From Bacteroidales bacterium (GTDB lineage Bacteria > Bacteroidota > Bacteroidia > Bacteroidales > SMBSF77), in NCBI GenBank assembly GCA_021106655.1, contig JAIOTT010000447.1, positions 1-7,977 on the forward strand: a DNA stretch of 7,977 nt, read 5' to 3'. The notes below the pieces were generated by a model. It had not been told where the DNA came from. It saw nothing but the letters and a program-made list of their open reading frames with translations, and ran no database searches. Made by a program: the position numbers and the translations under genes. Below, piece after piece: positions 1 to 5,886 of the stretch. Position 1 is the first letter of the stretch. Each line of letters opens with the position of its first letter.

Positions 1-205
1 CCTTCATTTTTGCTGACTCATTGCCAAAAAAGAGGCCTTCAAAGCCAGATGTCCCCGATATTGCAACAATAATAACGGGAATCATAAAATGGAGTTGGGC
101 GATTGGATTGTATGTTTCTGCATAGCCAATTTGATAGCCCCAATAAAATGCAACTATAACACCTGCAACCCTTAAAATGTCTAATGATTTTAATAAATAT
201 TTCAT
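1..205 (-). CDS. Small conserved membrane protein, partial (3' end beyond the window)
   Basis: Open frame on the minus strand from an ATG at 205-203 to the window edge, 68 complete codons and no stop. It starts MKYLLKSLDILRVAGVIVA. Two hydrophobic stretches are visible: about residues 11-30, and about 40-52 followed by a Gly-rich turn (SGTSGFEGLFFG). This suggests a small inner-membrane protein with two or more helices. A Shine-Dalgarno-like GAAGGA (217-212) lies 6 bases before the ATG and supports this start. The layout resembles small uncharacterised membrane proteins of Bacteroidota with an IPxIIxxISGxxGxExLFF-type second helix; that resemblance is from memory and no function is known to me. 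It lies downstream of the beta-barrel gene on the same strand, but a 267-bp gap and its own candidate promoter argue for separate transcription. I am confident that it is a gene but cannot say what it does. Confidence 0.72.
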   Translation of the reverse strand, partial: MKYLLKSLDILRVAGVIVAFYWGYQIGYAETYNPIAQLHFMIPVIIVAISGTSGFEGLFFGNESAKMK

Positions 206-362
206 CCTTTTTCCTTCAATTATTAATTAATTTATTATCTATATAAATATCACTGGTGTTTATATTTTAAATGCAAATTTCGTTTTTCTTCAACCATTAA
301 CGCCAACCAATTGTCGATAAATATTAAGTTTATTTCTATTTTGAGTATAAAATGAATTCACA

Positions 363-370
363 CAAATATA
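363..370 (-). promoter_or_regulatory. Candidate Bacteroidota -7 element (TATATTTG) for the partial membrane protein
   Basis: Read on the minus strand, the site is a perfect match to the Bacteroidota -7 consensus TAnnTTTG. It points toward the gene starting at 205, giving a leader of roughly 150 bases. No convincing -33 TTG is present at the usual distance. The same 11 bases (CACAAATATAT on the plus strand) recur at the promoter of the 60-residue gene at 1365-1375. The rest of the 206-472 spacer is AT-rich and shows no open frame, RNA gene or strong hairpin. Confidence 0.4.
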
Positions 371-472
371 TTGAAAATTGCTTATATTTCAGTATCAGTT
401 GTGGAATAATTATTAATGGTTAATGATGCTTCGAAAAGCTCTGAATACTGGCTAAAAAGTGTTTTAATAATT

Positions 473-991
473 CTAGAAAGCATACCCTATGCTCACACCC
501 AAATATGGAACAACAGAATAATTTTCTATATAGTACTCTCCGGAAATATGTATTAAGGGGTTAAGGTAAGCTCTGAAACTCATATTGCTTTTAAAGTTTT
601 TTCTCCACCCAATTATGGGGGATAAGTTATAAGAGTATAATGTTTCAGTATATCCTGATGAATTGGATTTACCACTCCAGTATGATCCTCCAATACCAAG
701 TTCTAAAAAGCTGTTTTCTTTACCAATATTAAATGATATTTGGTGTGGAACACTAAATCCCCCTACAAATGGGACAGTCCCGATACCAACAGATGTATTA
801 ACAAAATACTTTGATGTAATGAAAATCACTCTGCTGTAATTTGCTGACAAAAATAATCCGGAACCTCCCAGAGAGATATCAATAATATTTTTTTTGATAA
901 TTGTGTTCCGCAATGTGTTATTTTGACTATGCGTTACAGAAAATAATAAAATGCAATAAATTATAAGATAATAAGCTCTGAATTTCTTCAT
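473..991 (-). CDS. Exported small outer-membrane beta-barrel-like protein
   Basis: A 172-residue protein with a clear Sec signal peptide: basic MKKFR, a hydrophobic core (about residues 6-18), and probable cleavage after THS or THSQ near residue 23. The mature part alternates polar and hydrophobic residues in strands separated by Gly/Asn/Ser turns, for example SLGGSGLFLSANYSR and FLELGIGGSYWSG. It ends in Tyr-Ala-Phe; a C-terminal aromatic residue is typical of outer-membrane barrels. The length suits an 8-stranded barrel. It resembles small lineage-specific Bacteroidota proteins labelled only as outer membrane beta-barrel proteins, with no substrate or enzymatic role known. No catalytic motif is visible. 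The start at 991 gives an intact signal peptide; only a weak AGAAG lies upstream. It is on the same strand as the 60-residue gene, 149 bp away. An imperfect -7 (AATGTTTG, 1062-1055) may drive it. The barrel assignment is inference from composition and ends. Confidence 0.8.
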   Translation of the reverse strand: MKKFRAYYLIIYCILLFSVTHSQNNTLRNTIIKKNIIDISLGGSGLFLSANYSRVIFITSKYFVNTSVGIGTVPFVGGFSVPHQISFNIGKENSFLELGIGGSYWSGKSNSSGYTETLYSYNLSPIIGWRKNFKSNMSFRAYLNPLIHISGEYYIENYSVVPYLGVSIGYAF

Positions 992-1020
992 ATTACTTCT
1001 GTTTTATTTATCTTTAAAAA

Positions 1021-1041
1021 ATTATCACATTATCATATTGA
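1021..1041. repeat. Degenerate 8-bp-period repeat, copy A
   Basis: After ATTAT the sequence reads CACATTAT (1026-1033) and CATATTGA (1034-1041), two units of an 8-bp period with consensus CAYATTAN. The first 19 bases match 1110-1128 with one mismatch, so copies A and B form a direct repeat about 90 bases apart in the spacer upstream of the beta-barrel gene. The role is unknown. Confidence 0.5.
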
Positions 1042-1109
1042 ATACTCGAACACACAAACATTCGAATGGAGATTGAGAATTTATTTCAGAAACATGCAAC
1101 CGATTCCCC

Positions 1110-1138
1110 ATTATCACATTAGCATATTATCACATTAA
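1110..1138. repeat. Degenerate 8-bp-period repeat, copy B
   Basis: After ATTAT the sequence reads CACATTAG (1115-1122), CATATTAT (1123-1130) and CACATTAA (1131-1138), three units of the same 8-bp period as copy A. It ends 2 bases before the stop codon of the 60-residue gene. Similar ATTATCACATTAGCA-type strings are, from memory, common between genes in Bacteroidota. It contains no stable hairpin. Confidence 0.5.
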
Positions 1139-1140
1139 AT

Positions 1141-1323
1141 TTAGGCCACTAAGGCCTTAAGTGCTTCATAAACCAGAAAAACCGGCCACACAATTGCTTT
1201 TAGAAATCCCAGTACACCCATCCAGAATCCACAGGCGTTTGAGATAAAATATATTGCGGCTCCTATTAAGCCAAGTCCATAAACAGCACTATTATGTGCA
1301 TTTCCACAACTTTTGTTTCCCAT
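1141..1323 (-). CDS. Conserved 60-residue membrane protein of unknown function
   Basis: Complete small gene, MGNKSCGNAHNSAVYGLGLI to a TAA at 1143-1141. After a short polar N-terminus with a Cys (residue 6), nearly the whole chain is hydrophobic. There are probably two helices (about residues 14-30 and 34-55) joined by the Asn-Ala-Cys-Gly-Phe-Trp stretch. The core motifs AVYGLGxIGA, FWMGVLGFLKAIVWPxFLVYEALK match a small protein I remember as hypothetical in many bacteria and some archaea, so I consider it real despite its size. No function is known to me. It is divergent from the efflux operon, with 147 bp between start codons. It has its own perfect -7 element and the strongest Shine-Dalgarno in the window. 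The next gene on this strand is 149 bp downstream and probably separate. Confidence 0.85.
   Translation of the reverse strand: MGNKSCGNAHNSAVYGLGLIGAAIYFISNACGFWMGVLGFLKAIVWPVFLVYEALKALVA
1143..1157 (-). other. GC-rich hairpin at the end of the 60-residue gene
   Basis: On the minus strand AGGCC and GGCCT form a perfect 5-bp stem around a TTAGT loop. It covers the last codons and the first base of the stop of the small membrane protein gene. No T-run follows (the next bases are AAATTTAA), so it is a poor intrinsic terminator. It could instead stabilise the 3' end of the message, or be chance. Confidence 0.25.
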
Positions 1324-1327
1324 TTAG

Positions 1328-1333
1328 ACCTCC
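1328..1333 (-). promoter_or_regulatory. Strong Shine-Dalgarno GGAGGT for the 60-residue membrane protein
   Basis: GGAGGT lies 4 bases before the ATG at 1323 (GGAGGTCTAAATG). It is complementary to the anti-Shine-Dalgarno end of 16S rRNA and fixes the start codon. The adaptor and permease genes of this window have no such sequence, which is the usual state in Bacteroidota, so this site stands out. Confidence 0.75.
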
Positions 1334-1366
1334 GTTTTTTGAAGTTAATTATTATTCAATTTTACA

Positions 1367-1374
1367 CAAATATA
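1367..1374 (-). promoter_or_regulatory. Bacteroidota -7 element (TATATTTG) for the 60-residue membrane protein
   Basis: Perfect TAnnTTTG on the minus strand, 43 bases upstream of the ATG at 1323, giving a leader of roughly 35-40 bases that contains the Shine-Dalgarno. No clear -33 TTG is seen. It lies back to back with the efflux operon's -7, 60 bases away. Confidence 0.6.
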
Positions 1375-1434
1375 TGCATATTAGATGAATTTAATATCTT
1401 ATTGATAAATTTAATTTCAACCATAATTATTTTT

Positions 1435-1442
1435 TATATTTG
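1435..1442 (+). promoter_or_regulatory. Bacteroidota -7 element (TATATTTG) of the efflux operon
   Basis: Perfect TAnnTTTG, 28 bases before the ATG of the adaptor gene. Transcription would begin a few bases downstream, near 1449, leaving a leader of about 20 bases with no Shine-Dalgarno. No clear -33 TTG is visible, so basal activity may be modest or need an activator. I see no strong operator palindrome next to it. Confidence 0.65.
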
Positions 1443-1470
1443 CATCCCAATATTTTAAACCATAATAACC

Positions 1471-2592
1471 ATGAACAGAAAGCTAATAATAGTAATTGCA
1501 ATACTCATTATCATTGGCGGCTCAGTTTTGCTGATGATGTTTTTTGAGGGTATGAAAAAGGAAGTTGCGAAAAGCCCGACCAAGGAAATGATTTTATCTG
1601 TGAAAACCGATATTGTGAAATACTCTGATATAAAAACAAGTGTTAATGCAACAGGCCGTCTGACCTCTCAGCAATATGTTGATTTGAGCACAGAGGTGCA
1701 GGGCAAAATACTAGAAGGTAACATACCACTGAAAAAGGGACAAACATTCAAAAAAGGAGACCTGTTGATCAGAATATTTAATAAAGAAGCATTTTATAAT
1801 CTTCAGGCACGAAAGAGTAGATTTCTTAACTCTATAGCAAATATTCTACCGGATATGAAAATTGATTTCCCCGACATTTACGATAGCTGGGTAGCATATT
1901 TTGAATCAATTACTATAGATAAAGATCTTGATGATCTTCCAAAAATACAGTCTGATAAGGAAAAGATTTTTCTTGCAGGAAGAAGTATCCTAAATGAATA
2001 TTTTACTATTAAAAGTGAAGAGATAAGATTGAAAAAATATTCTATCTATGCTCCTTTTTCCGGTGCTTATATGGATGTACTTCTTGAAGTAGGATCTATT
2101 GCTAATCCGGGAAGCCGTGTGGCAAAGATCATCCGTACAGACAAGCTTGAACTTGAAGTACCTATTGAAATAGATGATGCTAACTGGATTAACGTTAACG
2201 ATAAAGCTGATGTAATCTCAAAGTCAGGTCAGGATCATTGGGAAGGTTTTGTTATTCGTAAATCACCCTTTGTTGACCCCGGAACACAGTCAATAAACAT
2301 TTTTATATCCATTAGCAATTCATCAGAGACAACCTTATACAAGGGTCAATATTTACAGGCAATCTTTCCCGGAAAAACTATTAAAAATGCTATGGAAATG
2401 CCGAGAAATGCCGTTTTTAACAGTGATGAAGTGTTTATTGTTGAAAATGAAAAGCTTATTAAAAAGCAAATAGATATTCTTAAGTATAATGAAAAAACTC
2501 TCATTTTCTCCGGCCTGCTTGAGGGAGCAGAACTTGTTGTTGAGCCTCTTGTAAATGCACAGGAACATTCTGCTGTTAAAATTCTAAATTAA
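1471..2592 (+). CDS. RND efflux periplasmic adaptor (membrane fusion protein)
   Basis: A 373-residue adaptor that would bridge the RND permease to the outer-membrane channel in the periplasm. Visible parts: an uncleaved N-terminal membrane anchor (about residues 5-25, no lipobox Cys); the first half of the barrel-sandwich (lipoyl-like) domain (about 68-102, with LKKGQTFKKGDLLIRI); a helical insert (about 104-187); the second lipoyl half (about 190-222, YAPFSGAYMDVLLEVGSI); a beta-barrel (about 226-300); and a membrane-proximal domain (about 305-373, MPRNAVF then a Glu-Gly-Ala-Glu-Leu-Val turn). The insert contains a proline-bearing LPDMKIDFPDIYDSW stretch rather than a regular coiled coil, a variant I recall in Bacteroidota adaptors. 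The length is normal. The start is supported by the anchor and the promoter 28 bases upstream. The stop is separated by one base from the permease ATG, so the two are probably translationally coupled. Confidence 0.93.
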   Translation: MNRKLIIVIAILIIIGGSVLLMMFFEGMKKEVAKSPTKEMILSVKTDIVKYSDIKTSVNATGRLTSQQYVDLSTEVQGKILEGNIPLKKGQTFKKGDLLIRIFNKEAFYNLQARKSRFLNSIANILPDMKIDFPDIYDSWVAYFESITIDKDLDDLPKIQSDKEKIFLAGRSILNEYFTIKSEEIRLKKYSIYAPFSGAYMDVLLEVGSIANPGSRVAKIIRTDKLELEVPIEIDDANWINVNDKADVISKSGQDHWEGFVIRKSPFVDPGTQSINIFISISNSSETTLYKGQYLQAIFPGKTIKNAMEMPRNAVFNSDEVFIVENEKLIKKQIDILKYNEKTLIFSGLLEGAELVVEPLVNAQEHSAVKILN

Positions 2593-2593
2593 T

Positions 2594-5500
2594 ATGAGAA
2601 AATTAGTAAGTGTTTTTATCAGATTTCCGTTTTATGCTAATATTATTATTGTATTTCTTCTGATTGGTGGAGTCTTTAGTCTTCTGAACATGAAGAAATC
2701 TTTTTTTCCGGAATTTGAATCAAAGGTTATAACAATAAGCATATTCTACCCTGGAGCTTCACCAAAGGAGATGGAAGAGGGATTGACTGCCAGAATAGAA
2801 GAATCTATCCGGAGTATTGTAGGTATTAAGGAAACCAACTCTACATCATCAGAGAACTTTGCCATTGTAACTATCACAACAACCGGTGAATATGATATAG
2901 ATGAAACTCTCACTGAAGTTAAGAATGCTGTTGATGCTATAAGTTCTTTTCCAGCTGATGCTGAAAAACCTGTAATATTTAAACGAAGATCAATATCACA
3001 GGCAATGTATCTTGGCCTTTCAGGGGATGTTGATCTGCTTACATTAAAAAACCTGGCAAGTGAAATAGAAGACGATTTTCTTAACTCAGGTGTAATATCA
3101 CAATTGAGCATTAATGGTTATCCCGACCTGGAAATATCTGTTGAGATCACTGAGGACAACCTCCTGAGATATAAGTTGACTTTTGATGAAATTTCCAGGG
3201 CAATTGCAGCTAATAACAGGGATATATCAGCTGGTATGATAAAATCTGATGAGGAGGAAGTCTTGATAAGATCCCGATCCAGAAGCGTTGATCCTGAAGA
3301 AATAGGAGGTATTATCCTGCGAGCAAACAATGATGGTAGTTATTTACGGATCAGGGATGTTGCCAGTGTTAAAATGCAGTTTGCTGATGTGTCAAGGAGT
3401 CTGTATTTGAATGGCAAAAGAAATGTATCGTTTTCTGTTAATAAGCTTCCTGAAGAAGATCTTGATGCTATTTCCAAATTTTGTAATGATTATGTTAAGG
3501 AATTCAATGAAACACACCAGGGTGTGAAATTGACTGTAACCTACGATTTTCTGGTAATGCTTAAAGGCCGTTTAAATTTATTGTATAAAAACGGCGGTAT
3601 CGGGCTTTTGCTTGTATTAATTTCCTTAGGATTATTCTTGAGTTTTCGATTATCTGCATGGGTTGCCTGGGGTATACCGGCTTCCTTTTTAGGAATGTTT
3701 GTGATAGCAAGTATTTATGGGATTACCATTAATATGATCTCCCTGTTCGGGATGATATTGGTTATCGGGATATTGGTTGATGATGGTATTGTAATTGCAG
3801 AGAATATTTATACTCATTTTGAAAAAGGGAAAAGCCCGCGACTTGCTGCATTAGATGGTACAATGGAGGTTTTACCGGCAGTTATGACCTCAGTTACTAC
3901 TACTATTATCGCATTTTCACCCTTATTTTTTATTAGTGGCAGAATGGAATTTATGTTTGAAATGGCTTTTGTAGTGGTTTTCAGCTTACTGATATCTTTG
4001 TTTGAAGCCTTTTTTGTTCTACCTGCCCATGTGGGAAATAAATTTGTTTTACGCCGAACCCATAAAGATAACACAGGCACTCGCATTCGTAAATTTCTTG
4101 AAAAGGTTCTCAACTATTTTAAAAATAAAGTCTATTCAGCAACACTTAAATTCATGATAAAGTGGAGGTGGGTTGCTGTTGCTGTTCCACTTGCATTAAT
4201 AATAATTACTGCAGGATTATTCGGTGGCGGATTGATAAAATCAACTTTTTTTCCATCAATTCCTTTTGATCAGTTTAATGTAGATATTTCCTTTAAAGCA
4301 GGTTCCGGAGAAATGATCACTCTTGAGCATCTTAAGAGAATAGATGATATGATCTGGGAAGTAGATAAAGATTTAAAGGAGGAACTTAACGACACAAACT
4401 CCTTTGTTAATTTTACATTTGTCAGTACCGGAAGCGCCTTTAACGGTCAGGAATCCGGTGCTCATGCAGGGAATATTTTTGTTCTTCTACGTGATCTTGA
4501 AGGTGCAGGTGTATCAAGTTATGAAATCGTTCAAAAGGTCAGAGATAAAATAGGGGAGTTCCCTGAAGCTGAAAAGTTCACCATTGCCGGGAGACATACC
4601 TTTGGTACACCTGTCTCAGTTAGCTTGCTTGGAAAGGATCTTGACGAACTTGGTGAAGCAAAACTCTTACTGATGAAAGAAATGAGGACGATTGAGGTAC
4701 TGAATAATATTAATGATAATAATTCTGCAGGAAAAAGGGAGATAAAATTAGAGCTTAAACCAAAAGCTTACTTTCTGGGACTTGATAATGCAAGTATTGC
4801 AAGCCAGGTGCGGCAAGGATTTTTTGGCGGACAAGCTCAAAGATTGCAAAAGGGTAAGGATGAGATCAGGGTCTGGGTAAGATATCCCAAACATGATAGG
4901 GTTAATATCGGACAACTTGAGTCTATGAAAATAAAAACTGTTTTGGGAGAGTACCCTCTTTCAGAACTGGCAACTTACACTATTGAGCGAGGCCCGGTCG
5001 ACATAAAAAGATTTAATGGAGCACGTGAGGTGAGGATCGATGCAGACCTGGATGATCCGTTTGAACCTGTTCCTCCCATAATTGAGAAAATACGTACCGA
5101 AATCATTCCCCAGATATTAGTCAAATACCCCGGGATTAAAGTTGAATATCAAGGTCAACAAAGAGATAGTGATGAAGCTATGGACGAAATAAAAAAACTG
5201 TTTAGTCTGGCTTTTGCATTAATGCTTCTTGTGATTATGATACATTTTAAATCTGCAACCCAAGCATTAATAATTATTATGATGATTCCACTGGCATGGA
5301 TGGGTGCTACATGGGGCCACGGAATAGAAGGAGTGCCTGTGTCAATGCTTAGCACATGGGGTATGGTTGCACTTTCAGGTGTTATTATTAATGATGCAGT
5401 AGTCTTCCTGCAAAAATATAATACTAATCTGCTTGAGGGACAAAAAGTTACTGAGGCAGCTTATAATGCCGGTATTGCAAGATTCAGGGCGATAGTATTA

Positions 5501-5758
5501 ACAACACTAACAACAGTTGTTGGTTTGTATCCTATAATTTTAGAACAAAGCTTTCAGGCTCAGTTCCTAAGGCCAATGGCAATTGCTCTTGCTTATGGAG
5601 TTATGTTCGGGACTTCCTTTATTTTGATACTTTTTCCGGTGCTGATACTGGTGCTTAATGATATTAAAGTCTATCTTACATGGATGTGGACAGGAAACAA
5701 ACCCGTAAATGAGACTGTTGAAAATGCAAACAAGAATAGTAAGGGAATAATTGAATAA
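2594..5758 (+). CDS. RND-family efflux pump permease (AcrB-like)
   Basis: A 1054-residue inner-membrane proton-driven transporter of the RND superfamily (ACR_tran, PF00873), full length for the family. Visible layout: TM1 about 13-32; the first large periplasmic porter region; TM2-6 about 336-480; TM7 about 526-545; the second porter region; TM8-12 about 868-1022. TM4 carries the proton-relay pair Asp396-Asp397 in GILVDDGIVIAEN. TM10 has GVIINDAVVF, with Asn933 where AcrB has its relay Lys940. TM11 keeps Arg965 and the Thr-rich LTTLTT. Asn in TM10 recurs in a large non-AcrB RND branch (GVVVNDS type), and I place the protein there. The substrate is unknown: hydrophobic drugs, lipids or metabolites are possible, and the divalent-metal CusA/CzcA type looks less likely from these motifs. 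It begins 1 base after the adaptor stop without a Shine-Dalgarno. The tail after residue 1033 is short and polar. Confidence 0.96.
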   Translation: MRKLVSVFIRFPFYANIIIVFLLIGGVFSLLNMKKSFFPEFESKVITISIFYPGASPKEMEEGLTARIEESIRSIVGIKETNSTSSENFAIVTITTTGEYDIDETLTEVKNAVDAISSFPADAEKPVIFKRRSISQAMYLGLSGDVDLLTLKNLASEIEDDFLNSGVISQLSINGYPDLEISVEITEDNLLRYKLTFDEISRAIAANNRDISAGMIKSDEEEVLIRSRSRSVDPEEIGGIILRANNDGSYLRIRDVASVKMQFADVSRSLYLNGKRNVSFSVNKLPEEDLDAISKFCNDYVKEFNETHQGVKLTVTYDFLVMLKGRLNLLYKNGGIGLLLVLISLGLFLSFRLSAWVAWGIPASFLGMFVIASIYGITINMISLFGMILVIGILVDDGIVIAENIYTHFEKGKSPRLAALDGTMEVLPAVMTSVTTTIIAFSPLFFISGRMEFMFEMAFVVVFSLLISLFEAFFVLPAHVGNKFVLRRTHKDNTGTRIRKFLEKVLNYFKNKVYSATLKFMIKWRWVAVAVPLALIIITAGLFGGGLIKSTFFPSIPFDQFNVDISFKAGSGEMITLEHLKRIDDMIWEVDKDLKEELNDTNSFVNFTFVSTGSAFNGQESGAHAGNIFVLLRDLEGAGVSSYEIVQKVRDKIGEFPEAEKFTIAGRHTFGTPVSVSLLGKDLDELGEAKLLLMKEMRTIEVLNNINDNNSAGKREIKLELKPKAYFLGLDNASIASQVRQGFFGGQAQRLQKGKDEIRVWVRYPKHDRVNIGQLESMKIKTVLGEYPLSELATYTIERGPVDIKRFNGAREVRIDADLDDPFEPVPPIIEKIRTEIIPQILVKYPGIKVEYQGQQRDSDEAMDEIKKLFSLAFALMLLVIMIHFKSATQALIIIMMIPLAWMGATWGHGIEGVPVSMLSTWGMVALSGVIINDAVVFLQKYNTNLLEGQKVTEAAYNAGIARFRAIVLTTLTTVVGLYPIILEQSFQAQFLRPMAIALAYGVMFGTSFILILFPVLILVLNDIKVYLTWMWTGNKPVNETVENANKNSKGIIE

Positions 5759-5842
5759 AGTACTTGGAGTGCCTAGAGTACTTGGAGTACTTAGAGTTAG
5801 AGTACTTAGAGTATTTAGAGTTAGAGAACTTGGAGTGCCTTA
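5759..5842 (+). repeat. 84-bp tandem array of 9-bp AGTACTTRG and 6-bp AGTTAG units
   Basis: The array starts directly after the permease stop codon. The units in order are AGTACTTGG, AGTGCCTAG, AGTACTTGG, AGTACTTAG, AGTTAG, AGTACTTAG, AGTATTTAG, AGTTAG, AGAACTTGG, AGTGCCTTA: eight 9-mers and two 6-mers, all beginning with AG. Each full unit contains AGTACT or a variant, itself a palindrome. It has no ATG and frequent stops, so it is not coding. It looks like the AGTGCCTAAAGT-type intergenic repeats I recall in Bacteroidota. Here it occupies most of the spacer between two efflux genes and would be transcribed with them. It is not a CRISPR array, since there are no spacers. Confidence 0.85.
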
Positions 5843-5886
5843 AGTTAATAAGATAAAAAAACACGTTAAAAAAAATAACCATATTT

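Noticed and set aside
408..472. Inverted repeat AATTATTAA / TTAATAATT as a terminator of the beta-barrel gene
   Set aside because: The 9-bp arms are entirely A/T and separated by 47 bases. The nearby GCTT-TTCG-AAGC hairpin has only a 4-bp stem and no T-run. Neither is convincing.
1059..1068. Perfect palindrome CATTCGAATG as an operator
   Set aside because: Ten bases is short, there is no second copy in the window, and no known regulator box is recognised. It is mentioned only as part of the repeat finding.
2353..2568. Minus-strand open frame inside the adaptor gene
   Set aside because: Lies wholly within a well-supported coding gene on the other strand, with low-complexity content. The same reasoning removes the minus-strand frames at 2746-3111, 3118-3330, 3814-4113, 5155-5355 and 6293-6583.
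5759..5842. Possible CRISPR array
   Set aside because: The units are 6-9 bp, contiguous and without spacers, and there are no cas genes nearby.
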